Positions 10,456-21,429 of a stretch of 64,000 nt of DNA are shown here, piece by piece. Below the pieces are notes generated by a model. That model ran no database searches. It was not told the origin of the DNA and worked only from the letters and a program-made list of their open reading frames with translations. Each line of letters begins with the position of its first letter. Within the stretch, counting starts at the first letter, position 1. Source of the stretch: Brachionus plicatilis (taxonomy: Eukaryota > Rotifera > Eurotatoria > Ploima > Brachionidae); the NCBI GenBank assembly GCA_010279815.1, contig QEOQ01000413.1:158802-222801 (forward strand), written 5' to 3'. The translations under genes and the position numbers were made by a program.

Positions 10456-11322
10456 TTAATTTCTCAAATTTCTATCATAAATGCTTAAATGATTTTTTTT
10501 AGTTAATTATTAAAGCATTTTTTAAAATTAAAAAACAATTAACAATAGATTTTTTTTATTAATAATTAGTCTTTTTACAAATTAAGAAAACTTTCGCTTT
10601 CTTCATAGGATTTAGAGAGTCTAAAGAGGATTTAGAGTAAAAATGAAAGCCAAAAAACCAAAATAAAGGTAAATTAGTTAATAATGATAAAGCTTTGGAA
10701 ATTATTTCAGCCATTTTTTTAACTTTTTCAAATTTTTTTAGTTTTTTTTAGCTTGAATTTGACAAGGGTAATAATTATATACCTGTTTAATTATTTTTAA
10801 GAAGTTTGCTCTTTATTATAAATTAGAAATTTTTTAAATATTTATTTCTAGAAAAAAATTCTAAAGCTTCTAAAATGTAATCATAATCGATCACAAAATT
10901 TAGAAATAAAATCACTTTAAATGCAAAAAAGTTTAAAAATGCCTGTTTCTATAGCTGTAGTTTTAATTTTGTTAGAAATTTATTTAAATTCTTTTTTATT
11001 TATTCAGTTAAAAAAAAGCTACATTTTTAAAGAATTTAGAAAAACATTGACAAATTGTTAATTAAAGTTTTATAATAATGAATACTAATAAAAACAAAAA
11101 CGTAATTCAATTGATAGAACAAAATAAAAAAGGTTTATTAGTTATCAATGATGAAGCTTTGGAAATTATTCAAAATTTAAATGATCAAATTGGGGTGATA
11201 GTTACTGTTGGAAAAAAAAGACTGGGCAAGTCATTTATGCTTAATAGGCTGATTGGTATTGAATCGCAAAACGGATTCGAAATCAGTCATATTGACGAGC
11301 CATGCACTTAAGGAATTTAAAA
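10456..11322. repeat. Inverted duplication, right arm
   Basis: Reverse-complement partner of 8298-9732 without the 604-bp block. The match fades just past 11311, where CCATGCACT is followed by TAAGG instead of AAAGG, after which LINE sequence begins. Confidence 0.8.
11078..11311 (+). pseudogene. Truncated copy of GTPase exon 1
   Basis: Encodes 77 residues identical to the start of the GTPase at 8531, including the P-loop GKKRLGKS, then meets a stop created by an A-to-T change (AAA to TAA). The remaining exons are absent; LINE-derived sequence follows. It keeps the copied upstream region and so might still be transcribed, pointing away from the intact gene. Confidence 0.8.
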
Positions 11323-11760
11323 GAATGAGAATCTAAAAGATAGACTTATCAAAAATGATTCGAGAGATTTAAGCTATAATTTAAGGAATAGTGCCAACCT
11401 GATTAAACCTATGGTAAAAACCAACAGTGGTGAAAAAACATTTGGAATTTTTTATTCTAGATTGATAAATAGCTTTGTAATCAAAAGATTAATGCTGAAG
11501 TATTCTACATTCAAGCTATCAATTTACAATAATATCAATTTAATCCTTATTGACTTTGTAAAAAAAATTTAACAAATTTGTTATGAATTTATCAATGTTT
11601 TTTGTTTTCATAAAAAATAATTAATTGTTTTTTAAATTTTTAATTATTAATTTTAAAAAATTTTATTTGAATTAAATAAATGAAGTGTTAATCAGTCGAC
11701 TACGATAAGGGCACTAGCCTGTTGATTAACCTTGAAATTGAAAATTGAAATTGACTTTAC
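11322..11760 (+). pseudogene. LINE C-terminal coding fragment and 3' end
   Basis: From 11322 to 11572 a frame without ATG reads DLSYNLRNSANLIKP and EKTFGIFYSRLINSF, a layout seen at the C terminus of some non-LTR retrotransposon ORF2 proteins. After the stop comes an AT-rich 3' region, a short hairpin (GTTAATCA...TTGATTAAC, about 11687-11730) and a TTGAAA-type repeat tail at 11732-11756. It directly joins the truncated GTPase copy. Confidence 0.5.
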
Positions 11761-12104
11761 ATTTTTTTTCTCAAACTTAGGTGGAATAGAAATAAAAATT
11801 GTCAAAGAAATCAGTCTTTTAGGAATCAGTTATTTTAGGTTTTTATCTCTAGGTTTTTGCATTAAACGAGATAAAACACTTACAGAATAACTTATATCCT
11901 GCCTTGTACCCATCATTTAACTAGTATATCAATGATCCGATTGCTTGTCTGTACCAGGATCAACAAATTTTCTTAATTGTTCATTTTCATTAATCAAGTA
12001 ACTTGTAAGCATGTGATTTGGTTGAATTGGTATATTTGCTTCTTTAAATCGATATAATTAGATTAATTGATTAATATGAAATTCTCTCTTATAAATGTGA
12101 ATTG
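11761..12104. other. AT-rich, no gene recognised
   Basis: No motif, splice-linked frame or repeat end could be supported here. Confidence 0.4.
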
Positions 12105-12168
12105 TTATCCAAGAACCGTTTGTTTGATTTAGGCGAGAATTATATTAGAAGAAGTCTGCAAAAGCAAG

Positions 12169-12882
12169 GGTTTGATGTAAAAAAATCCGGTCTGAAAAAA
12201 ATCTGGTTGAAAAAAATTCGCTGACAAAAATCTGTTTAGAAAAAAATCAGGTGGAAAAAAATCCAGTGGAATATTATCCGTTTTATAAATTTAATTTATA
12301 TGCTAATTTCGCATAAATTATAATTGATTTATTAAATTAGGCTTGATATATCTTTTAAAGATTAATCTTAAATAATTTGTTTTATAAAAATCTAATTTCT
12401 AAACCCTTGACTAAATTACCCTAATTGCCCTGTTTATATAAAATGGCTTTGAGAATTTACATAATATTTGGAAAAAAATGTAACAAGAATACCCTATCTT
12501 TAGTTACCTAAACGATGAAAAAACATCGTCACAGTATAAGGCAGTTAAGTTTAAAATAGCTGAGGCCAATATAGACGGAAGCATTAGATGGAGACGCTGC
12601 GTATGTAGTGCAAAAATATTTAGATTTGCGAGAATTATTTTAGATTTTTAATAGTTTAATTTTCTTTTTTTTTTATTTGCATAAATTATCTTAATTTTTC
12701 TCAGTAAACTATTATAAAAAAAAACTACTGGCTATTTTTTATTTTTTCTACAAACCGGTCAAATTTCCCCTGATTTTTTTCAGACCGGATTATTTTACAC
12801 CTGACTTTTTTCAAAACAGATTTTTTTCCACTGAACATTTTTCGACCGGATTATTTTCCACCGGATTTTTTTACAAATTACC
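12169..12882 (+). mobile_element. MULE-like DNA element with TCCGGT subterminal repeats
   Basis: Flanked by AAAGCAAG on both sides (12161-12168 and 12883-12890). The ends contain GTAAAAAAATCCGGT and then a ladder of variants of TCCGGTNNGAAAAAAAT on the left, with the same ladder inverted on the right. A FLYWCH-like coding fragment inside points to the Mutator-like group, whose duplications are usually 8 to 10 bp. Confidence 0.7.
12503..12650 (+). pseudogene. FLYWCH-like zinc-finger fragment
   Basis: An open stretch reads SYLNDEKTSSQYKAV then SIRWRRCVCSAKI. The order aromatic-Leu, then W-R-x-C, then C-x-A-K fits the FLYWCH finger found at the N terminus of animal Mutator-like transposases. 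No DDE part follows; the right terminal repeats begin soon after. Confidence 0.45.
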
Positions 12883-13239
12883 AAAGCAAGTTCCCCTAAC
12901 CTGTCGACTCGTGAACGAGTTTAAACTCAACTTTGAGTCTAGAGATATAACATATCCTACTCCATTGTGCGGTAATTATCTTATAATTGATCAACTATAT
13001 CCACTTTTTCAAACTCCTGTTTTATCTAATTTTTGAACTTATTTTTAAATATTTAACGATACTATCTTATTCTTAAACATTTTTTTTTTTTTAATATTTT
13101 GTGATATAATTTAAAACTTTTTAACTTTGCTGAAGGTGCTTTGGCTCGACCAGCTACACAATAAAAAAAAAAAAGAATGTAGTTAATTTAATTTTTAGTT
13201 AATTTTAAATGATTTAAAAAAAAAAAGAAACGAATTTAA

Positions 13240-13450
13240 ATAGAAAACCCATTTTCAATCATCCATTCATTTATCTCATTCCAGATATCACACAGTGGTG
13301 TTTTGTTACTGCATATTCTTGAGCTGTTAATAAAGGCACTGACTTTATTTATTGAATTTATTAACGAAAAACTATTAAATAAAAAAAAACAGAAAAACAA
13401 TGGCGGAAGGAGTTCTATTACTCAGAGCCATTTTAATTTTGAAATAAACT
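13240..13450 (+). repeat. LINE 3' end
   Basis: The hairpin-bearing segment GGCGGAAGGAGTTC...CTCAGAGCC followed by AATAAACT closely resembles 55562-55620, the 3' end of the LINE at 53214-55632. The upstream bases look like worn LINE coding sequence. Confidence 0.5.
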
Positions 13451-14084
13451 ATTAAAAAAAAAAGAATGTAGTTTAATTCACCCAAATCTTTAGTTTTAAA
13501 ATTATTTGATTATATTAGATTAATTTTTATGTTTGAAATACAAACTTGGTTTTGAAAAAAAAATTTTTTGAGAGTGAGAGAGAAAATAATTTAAAAATTT
13601 TTTAATTATTAAAAAGTAGATTCACTGCATTTTTATAGTCTTATTCGGTTAAATGGGTTAAATGAAATATTATTTGGACTAATTGAGTGATTTTTCGAAC
13701 TAATATAGCTTAAGTATTACCTAGAACCTTAAAATACACTTTTCACAAATTACTAAATCGAGAGTTTTTCACCTTACACGTTTAAGAGAAAAAAATGCAT
13801 GTAACGAATTTTTCTAAAAATAAATCACACATATCATTCGATTCTTCTCCTCGAGTTCTACGTATTGAGATAATTTCTAAGAAGTAGCTTTAAAAATGGA
13901 GGAGATATAGAGGATTTTCAAATTCGGTCACACTATTAACCCAAAACCCTTTTAGACTAGATTACCATATAGTTTACGTTTTTTTCTCTCATTATACAAG
14001 CTAAAATGTGTAAAATTGATTATTGTTTTTTCTCTCTTTTTATGTTTTTTTCCACCTAACCCATATAAAAATGTTATCTATCCT
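13451..14084. other. AT-rich, no gene recognised
   Basis: The last part, near 14060-14084, may be the start of the LINE tail below. Otherwise nothing could be supported. Confidence 0.35.
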
Positions 14085-14510
14085 CAGATTAAATTAAAAT
14101 ATGATACTTCCTTTAATGTCATGCATCACGAGGCTTTAAATAAACTTAAATTACTAAGTCTCAATTGACTTTTTTGGACTTTTTGATTTGAATGAGAGAT
14201 GTTGGCACAGGACTGAGTCATTCCATTCCATTGGTTGTAAGACTGGTCGACGAATACAAAGCAGATTTCAAATCAAGTTATTTAGAATACCCGACTCCAT
14301 TGTGTGATTGCTACCTTACTATTTCTTCTTTTTCTCCTGAAGCCTCAACTATGAAAACACGTGTGTAATGTCACTGTATATATTTATTTTTTGTTTTAAA
14401 TATATCTCTTTTTAATTTCAGGTTACTTTACCATATTTTATTTTTTTTTTATTTTATTCTGAAGGAGCTAAAGCTCGGCGCAATAAACAAATGAATAAGA
14501 GAGTTTAGAA
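14085..14510 (+). pseudogene. LINE reverse-transcriptase C-terminal tail and 3' end
   Basis: Reads KLKYDTSFNVMHHEALNKLK at the start, parallel to the sequences at 51850 and 52780, then slips frame. Nucleotide matches continue through ACTGAGTCATTCC, GACTGGT and CCCGACTCCATTGTG. After it comes a T-rich run and the hairpin CTGAAGGAGCTAAAGCTCGG (14459-14478) with an AATAA tail, the same 3' design as other copies in the window. Confidence 0.65.
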
Positions 14511-15436
14511 ACAAAACTTGAATAAACTTTATTGGCAAAATAGGTAAAAACCCAAAATTCTATCTTGAACTATAAGATATGCAAATTTAGAAACACATTA
14601 AAAAATTATTTTGTATAAATATAGCATTTTTGAATCAGTAAACGATTTAGGTAACTGTTTTTGAGAAATTCTTACTGATACCTTTAGTTTGAATACTGAA
14701 TTAATTCAATGGTAATTTTTGATAGGGAAATATTTTTTATTTTCATACTTTTATTTTCCAAACTCATTTTATTCCCTAATTTTTCAATCTTTTAATTATC
14801 AGTTAAGTTTTTGTTTATGGTTTGAAGGATAGGTAAAGTGATGAATGAAACAGTACGAAATTTTTAAGTTTATTTGACTTTTTTCTTGATTAAAAATGCT
14901 TTTTTTTTATTTTTATGTTAAAACTATTCAAAATTATCGATTTAAATTTATTTAATTTTGTTTTTAAATTCTTTTTTCTTTTTTTAAATTGAGACTTCAT
15001 CGCCAATTTTTGGCTGATTGAAGTTCATGATCAAATGTAAATTTCAAATCAAAATATTTAGATTTTGATAAAAAAGAGGAATTTTTTATCGAATTTTAAA
15101 TAATTAATGATTAAACTTTTCTAAACATGATTTGTTTAATATTAAAATAAATTTTATGGATTTTAATGAGAAGTAAAAATAAAATCTTAATCAATATTTT
15201 GAATATTTTTAATTCAAAATTAAACTTTGTTACGCCGTAATATATTTTAATTAATATTAAAATATCATTTAAAGCCATAATTTGGATACCTTAATGTGGA
15301 TTTCAAATTTGTCTTTAAGGTTTTCAAATAAGGATTTTAAAAGAATCAATTAAAGAATAATTAATAAAAAAAAAGACTTATCTTTTTAAAGATTAAAACA
15401 ATATTCATTTTATGTTTTATTCAAAAATAATTTAAA
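14511..15436. other. AT-rich, no gene recognised
   Basis: No coding, repeat-end or RNA signal could be supported. Confidence 0.4.
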
Positions 15437-15444
15437 AATTATTC

Positions 15445-15784
15445 GGCATTGTGAAATTTGGTACAAAAATCAAAAAAAAATATAAAAAGTGCCAAAGCTT
15501 AAATTCTGAAGGACCAAAACATGTTCTGTAAATTTTAGCAAGTGATAAATTGTTTGTACCAGCACTTAAAGTTAAATTGGATTTTTAATATAATGAAGTA
15601 TCCCAAGTTTACTATTTTCTGAGTTTTGCAGATTTATTGCACAGTTTTGCAGAATCAGTATATTGGTGGTACAAAGGATGTATAAGCTGCTACAATTTAC
15701 AGAACATGTTTTGGTCCTTCAGAATTTAAGCTTTGGAATTTTTAATATTCTGTTTTTGTTTTTTGTACCAAATTTCACAATGCC
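15445..15784. mobile_element. MITE family C, 340-bp foldback element
   Basis: Perfect 8-bp target duplication AATTATTC (15437-15444 and 15785-15792). The ends are GGCATTGTGAAATTTGG and its reverse complement, and the pairing runs far inward (AAAGCTTAAATTCTGAAGG against its inverse, then ACATGTTCTGTAAATT), so most of the element can fold on itself. No coding part. Related copies are at 18597, 23545, 32452 and 62242. Confidence 0.85.
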
Positions 15785-15813
15785 AATTATTCTTGATTTT
15801 TATAAAAGATTTT

Positions 15814-15875
15814 CAACAATTTAATTTTGATCATTTGATCATGATCATGATCAAATGATCAAAATTAAATTGTTG
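15814..15875. repeat. Perfect 62-bp palindrome
   Basis: CAACAATTTAATTTTGATCA is followed through repeated GATCA units to its exact reverse complement, with no spacer. It may be a minimal foldback element or a remnant of the GATC-rich ends of MITE family A. Confidence 0.75.
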
Positions 15876-15884
15876 CCACAATTT

Positions 15885-15940
15885 TTATTTATGTATCAGA
15901 AGGAGCCTAGGCTCAAACCGAAAGAAATAAATAATATAAA
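15885..15940 (+). repeat. LINE-type 3' hairpin and tail
   Basis: CAGAAGGAGCCTAGGCTC followed by AATAAATAATATAAAA has the hairpin-plus-AATAA layout of LINE 3' ends elsewhere in the window, without coding sequence before it. Confidence 0.4.
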
Positions 15941-16104
15941 AAAATTAAAATTATGGTTACCATGCCAACCAACAAATTTAATCATATGTTTTAATAACTA
16001 ATTAATTTAATTTTTGATGAAAGATATAATTTAATGGATAAGATAAGCAATTTTATATTACTCTAAAATTTAAATTTTTATTTTCTCTTTTAGTTTTGAA
16101 AAAA

Positions 16105-17790
16105 ATGGAAGAGATAGATATTACACTTGAATGCAATAAATTGACCAAGTACAAAAATTTAATAAATAAATCAGGTGATTTAATTTGTCCAGAATGCAAA
16201 ACACATTCAATCTATGTTGAAGAAACGCTTTATGAAACAATTAATAGGGAAAGAATGATTAGAAAAGAAATTGAGTTTGATTTTGATATGTCAATGAGTA
16301 ATGTGATTGTAGAAAATATTGAAAATGTTATATCACAAATTGATTTAATATTTGAAGAATATATTTCAAAAATTGAAATAAATTCATCTAATTTACTCAA
16401 TATGGTCCACAGTAATGATTTAATTGATATTAGGCTACCAAGGTTTTTAACTCGTAGACAAAGGTGCGAAAGCCTCGCTTTAGAAACCAATAATTTGACT
16501 GCTAAAATATGCATTGAAAAAATTAATGACATCAGAATTGAAATTATTGAAAAAATAAGAAAAAAAGAGAATCAACTTTTTGAATTATCAAAAAATTTTG
16601 AATTTGAAAAATTGTCAAAAGAAAAATTTATCAAAAAAATAGAAACAATCGATTATTTATTCGGCAAAATAGATTTTGAAGAAGATTTAAAAAAAAAGCA
16701 ACATATACAAAGGCGCAATTGTGAAAAAAAGATAAATGAAGAGTTAAATGATATTATTACAAACAGCTTTTTATTTATTGAAAATATGGAAAATCATGTT
16801 GAATGTTTAGTATTTAAAAATTTAATGATAAACATATCAAATTACTCAAGCCAACAAAGTAATTTAAATAGCGAAAATAAAAAATATAGATATTTTCGGT
16901 TACTTTTTTAAGGAATAATTGAAAATCAAAAATTTGGATGCCAAGAAATACTTACTGGTCATTTAGATTCGGTTCTGTGTGTAAAAAAAGTCAACGAAAA
17001 TACTGTAGTTAGTGGCGGTAAAGATAATGGAATAATGATTTTGAATATTGACAATCCAGAATATACTCAAACATTTTATGGTCATACAGATTCTGTGAAT
17101 TGTCTTCAAATTATTGATGAAAAAACTTTAGCTAGTGGAAGCAGTGACAAAACTATAAGGATTTGGAATATTAGTAATTTACAGTGCATTGATATTCTTA
17201 AAACTCATTCTAAAAAGGTTAATTCACTTCAATTAATGAATAAAAATATCTTAGCTAGTTGCAGTGATGATAAAACAATCAGAATTTGGAACTTAGCCAT
17301 TCCAAAATGCATCAGAACACTAAATGGTCACATGGATAAAGTCAGATGTCTGGAAAAAATCAATCAGAGCTCTTTGGCTAGTTGCAGCGATGATAAAACA
17401 ATCAAAATTTGGCAAATTGACAATTCAGAATGCATTAAAACACTAAATGGTCATACTAGTTTTGTTCTTTGTCTTCAGTTAATCGATGAAAATACTTTAG
17501 CAAGTGGGGGCGCTGATAAAACAATCAAAATTTGGAATTTAGAAAATTCAGAATGCATTCAAACATTAAATGGTCACACTGGTCCTGTTGAATGTCTACA
17601 GTCTATTAAAAATAATTTAGCAAGTGGAAGTTATGATAAAACTATCAGAACTTGGAATATAGATTATTCAAAATGCATTCGAATCTTTGATAATACTGCT
17701 CCTGTATTTTGTATTGAATTAATCAATGAGGATACTTTGGTTAGTGGTACATGTGATAAATTTCTAAGGATTGCCAGACTATATTGGTAG
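16105..17790 (+). CDS. Seven-blade WD40-repeat protein with helical N-terminal region
   Basis: Two exons, 16105-16858 and 16913-17790, encode 543 residues. The in-frame TAA at 16909 lies inside a 54-bp GT-AG intron (phase 1), so it does not end the protein. The N-terminal 250 residues contain a CPEC pair (LICPECKTHS) and long amphipathic helices rich in Ile, Glu and Lys, recalling the B-box and coiled-coil part of TRIM-type proteins, though no full RING or B-box is visible. Exon 2 carries seven WD repeats of about 41 residues, with cores such as LASGSSDKTIRIWN and LASCSDDKTIKIWQ, enough for one closed propeller. Such propellers bind partner proteins. An acceptor-like ttttctcttttag precedes the ATG, so a 5' exon may exist upstream. 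Confidence 0.8.
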
Positions 17791-17951
17791 AACTTTTAGC
17801 GAGTAAAAATTTCAATCTTTTTTTTTCCAAAAACATAAACTTTTTTTGATAGATTATTTAATTAAAAACTTTATTGACTTTTTTTAATTTTAAGCCTAAT
17901 TTTTAAGAAAAATTTCTTTAGAAAATTTTTATGTCTATTATGCTACACATT

Positions 17952-18497
17952 AGCAAATTGAAATTTGAGATCAAGATCAAAAGATCAAAATATAAATTGT
18001 AATATTTTTTTTAATAATAGAGAAAAATAAATTTTTTCAAAAGCAATTACTTGACATGTCATGTCAATTTTATTTTCATATTTAAAATTTTAAAATGTCT
18101 CTTTTTATTGAACCTTAATAGATTTAAATATTTTAATTGATTTTAATGAAAATCTACTTTTAAAGACAAAAAAATTTAAAATGTTTTAAAATTTAAAATT
18201 TATTAAAGTAGAAAAATAAAATTATTTCAGTTTAAATGAATGGATATAAAAGTTATAAATTTGAATATGTGAATTAACTTTACCTGAATTATTTAAATTA
18301 TTGATTGTTTTTGTTAAATAAATAAGAGATCAATTATTTTGATGTTAATTTGATGATGAACCATAACTAGACATAATATGCCTAGTAATGTTTAGTATTT
18401 ATTTCTTAAAAATTATCAAAATTATTAGATTAATTAAGTTATAAAATTTAAAATGTTCGTTTTGATCTTAAAATTTGATCTGAAACTTCAATTTGCC
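17952..18497 (+). mobile_element. MITE family A, 546 bp, complete
   Basis: Target duplication TACACATT (17944-17951 and 18498-18505). The ends are AGCAAATTGAAATTTGAGAT on the left (first base changed from G) and TGAAACTTCAATTTGCC on the right. The interior carries ACTTGACATGTCATGTCAA and, further on, a CTAGACATAATATG-type segment. No coding capacity. An 8-bp duplication fits hAT, P or Merlin groups. Confidence 0.85.
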
Positions 18498-18596
18498 TAC
18501 ACATTATTGTTTATTATGGCACTCTACTCCAATATTATTTATGAATTTTTTAAAATTATTTATTATCAAGTTTTGACATAGCTGTAGTAAGAAGAG

Positions 18597-19004
18597 GGCA
18601 TTGTGAAATTTGGTACAAAAATAAAAAAAAAATATAAAAAGTGCCAAAGCTTAAGTTCTGAAGGACCTTAACATGTTCTGTAAATTGTGGCAACTGATAC
18701 ATCCTTTGTACCACCTTTATACTCATTCTGTAAAATTCTGCAAAATTGAGAAAATTACGATTTTAGTACAGTACAATTTAAAACTAACTTGTGCATATCC
18801 TTTCCTTAACTCTTCCTCGACTCCTCGCCAACTATTCCTTTTCTCGACTCTTTCTTTTCTTCAACTCTTCCTAAAGTAAAAGTGGGGAAAGGAAAAGTTG
18901 AATAAGAGTTTAGAAAGAGTCGAGGAAAAGTTGAGGAAAGGAAATTTACAAGTAAGTTTTAAATTGTACTGTACAAAATACTAAAATAAAATATAAAAGA
19001 CGCC
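18597..19004 (+). mobile_element. MITE family C copy carrying a nested TA-flanked MITE
   Basis: The left end, GGCATTGTGAAATTTGGTAC, and the following bases match 15445 onward. The right end is degraded to GACGCC. At 18769-18971, within TA dinucleotides, sits a second element whose ends are CAGTACAATTTAAAACT and its inverse, with CTTTCCT and CTCGACTC pairing inside. That is a pogo or mariner type MITE. Confidence 0.65.
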
Positions 19005-19082
19005 AGATCTTTAACAACAAACTTTAACGAATTAGATTATTGATTATTTTAATAGAAGTCTAAGAAATTTAATCCGTAACAT

Positions 19083-19465
19083 CCATATGAGTGGTTTTGT
19101 GAATTTCAAATATAAAAATTCTTCATTTTTTGATTTATCAAAATTAAATTAAATGAAAAATACTGGAAAAAATACTGCAATAAAGTGCAACATACTTAGT
19201 TGCACCTTTTTTACCTAAAATGAAATTTTTATTTTCTTTTTTTTTTGTAAAATCAAATCAATAATCTATTTAAATCTTATTGATTCTTTATTTTTTGTCA
19301 TTTTTTACATAAGAAAAATTATTTTAGGTAAAAAAGTTGCAACAAAGAATGTTGCACTATGTTGCAGTAATTTTTCTAATATTTTTTATTAACTTTAATT
19401 TTAATTTATTAAGAAATTAAGAATTTTTGTTCAATTTGTACTTGAAATTCACAATACCCATATGA
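19083..19465. repeat. Foldback repeat of about 380 bp
   Basis: CATATGAGT...TGTGAATTTCAA and ACTGCAATAAAGTGCAAC on the left pair with GTTGCACTATGTTGCAGT and TTGAAATTCACAATACCC on the right. The loop is AT-rich. It may be another MITE, but no target duplication was found. Confidence 0.55.
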
Positions 19466-19802
19466 GTCTTGAATAAATATTTTTTCTTTCTATACAATCT
19501 ATACTATCTTGCTCACTAAATAATTTAGTTCTGTAAAATGCTTAATGTTTGAGCAACTTTGCTTAATCCGAAAATAAATGTCTGCTAAAACTCTGAAATA
19601 TACTTGCACAGTGTACTAGAATACTTTTTAATAGCGTGAAAAATGCAGAAAATTGGGCATAGTAAAATTTTTGTTCAATTTTCAATTTGCTCAATTTGCT
19701 CAAAAATTTCAAATGGGCAATTTCATTGCATTGCAATTTACACTGTCTTTTAACTAACAAACTAACAAATTTCAATTTTAAAAATTGAAAATATGCAACA
19801 TG

Positions 19803-20243
19803 GCATTAACTAGACATGTTATGTCTAATAATGGTTCATTACCAAATAAACATCAAAATGATTGATCTCTAATTTATTTAACAAAAAAAATCAATAATTT
19901 AAATAATTCAAGTTAGGTTAATACAAAAATTCAAAATTTATAACTTTTTTATTCATTCATTCAAACTGAAATAATTTCATTTTTCTACTTTAATAAATTA
20001 TAAATTTTAGAACAGTAAATTTTTTTATCTTTAAAAGTAAATTTTCATTAAAATCAATTAAAATATTTAAATCTATTAAAGTTCAATTAAAAAGGACATT
20101 TTAAAATTTTAAATATGAAAATAAACTTGACATGACATGTAAAGTAATTGTATTAGAAAAAAATTATTTTTTCTCTATTATTAAAAACAATATTACAATT
20201 TATATTTTGATTTTTAGATCTTAATCTCAAACTTCAATTTGCC
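19803..20243 (-). mobile_element. MITE family A, left-truncated copy
   Basis: Reverse orientation: starts inside the family at TAACTAGACATGTTATG and ends at CAAACTTCAATTTGCC. The outer 100 bp or so on the left is missing. The 20244-20609 stretch after it shows no gene. Confidence 0.7.
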
Positions 20244-20609
20244 TTTTATGCAGACCTATTTTACTGCATTGAGCAAATTTGCTTAAAATTAAACATTTTG
20301 CATTTTTAAAAAAAAAATCAAAAAATGTAAAAATTTTTGTCTTTTTTTTTTGGTAAATTTACCAGAATTTTGCTAAGTTCGCATAAATTTTGGTATAATC
20401 ATCAGAGAAAATCAGTAATGTGAGTAAATTTTCTTTTTTTTGCAAAAAAATTTGATTTCAAATGTTGTCCTTATTCATTATTAGAGTTAATAAAAAAAAT
20501 TTTCAGACTTAAATCTAAGTAGATTGTAAGTGATTTCATATTTAAAAATTAATTGAAAAAAATTTTATTTATTTGTTTTTTAAATATTTTTTAGCTATAG
20601 TGATCAAGT

Positions 20610-21243
20610 TTATTTGTTGTTGAGCATCTTTTCCAATAGAGCGCTTCCATTCCAAAAAGCTACTGTGACGTGATTATTATCTGTGATCATCTCATTTTTA
20701 AAATCATGTCGCTAAATACGTAATAATAAGAATATTGAAATTTAAAATATTTTTTTACATTTAAATAAGAAGACATAATTTCAACTGCAGAATATATGTT
20801 TTGAACTTGGATGAATCTAATATTTAAAAAAGAAATGAATTCGGCTTCTAATTCAATAAGCATTTTTTCATCATTTATTTCAAGGATTACAAATATTAAA
20901 ACATTTGCATGACATGATCCAAAATCTCTTATTCTAAAACAAAATAAATCAAATTAATTATTAATTTTTTTTTATTAACTTATTGTATAGTTCAGCATAT
21001 TTGGAGTCCGATCTAATTCTTAAAAACAAAAATGCTTGTCTTTCTTTTGGACAAATGACCGAGTCAGAAAAAATGCTATTTGAAACTTTTTTGCAAAATT
21101 AAATAACTCTCATTTTTATAATTAATTAAAATTAATAAAATACCTTTAAATCTAAAATTATTTGCAATCAAACTCATAAATGTTCTGTTCGACTCGAAAT
21201 TAGAATTTAAAACAATCATTTTTTGATGCGGCACGTTGTTCAT
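20610..21243 (-). CDS. Probable SPO16-like meiotic protein
   Basis: Four exons from right to left: 21144-21243, 20980-21085, 20759-20933 and 20610-20711. The introns are 58, 46 and 47 bp, with GT-AG ends and matching phases (1, 2, 0). The product has 160 residues. Early strands read MIVLNSNFESNRTF and VSNSIFSDSVICP, the middle FLFLRIRSDSKY and NVLIFVILEIN, and the end FIQVQNIYSAVEIM then MITDNNHVTVAFW. The order and spacing of these blocks resemble the XPF-like SPO16 family, a small partner of SHOC1 in meiotic crossover control, compared from memory only. No nuclease residues are evident, as in SPO16. The exon before the ATG is open to an acceptor (four more codons), so a 5' exon is possible. 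The gene model is firmer than the family name. Confidence 0.6.
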
Positions 21244-21429
21244 TTGTTGAGAATTCTAGAAAAATAGTCAAAAATTTGCTAAGTAAAATTTTAAATGCTT
21301 TAAACAATTTACAATCCTTTTTCAAAAATTTGAAAAAAAAATTCGAAATTTTGAAAAAATCTAAAAATTTGCTTAAAAATTTAATTATGCATTTAAAAAT
21401 GTTCTGACCAAATTTGAAAAATGAAATTT

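Larger units (their letters stand above)
12105..13175 (+). pseudogene. LINE tail split by a MULE-like insertion
   Basis: 12105-12168 reads LFDLGENYIRRSLQKQ and 12883-12990 reads VPLTCRLVNEFKLNFESRD then YPTPLCG. Together they parallel the extreme C terminus encoded at 52840-52980. The two halves are separated by a 714-bp element with an 8-bp duplication of AAAGCAAG. 13080-13175 holds a T-rich run and the GAAGG...GCTCG type hairpin seen at other LINE 3' ends here, followed by A-rich bases. Confidence 0.65.

Noticed and set aside
11687..11735. Possible tRNA-like fold after the LINE fragment
   Set aside because: Only one stem forms. There is no T-loop or anticodon arm, and it fits a LINE 3' hairpin better.
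16909..16911. Two separate genes, or stop read-through, at the TAA between the helical region and the WD repeats
   Set aside because: A GT-AG intron of typical size removes the stop and keeps phase, so one spliced gene explains it.
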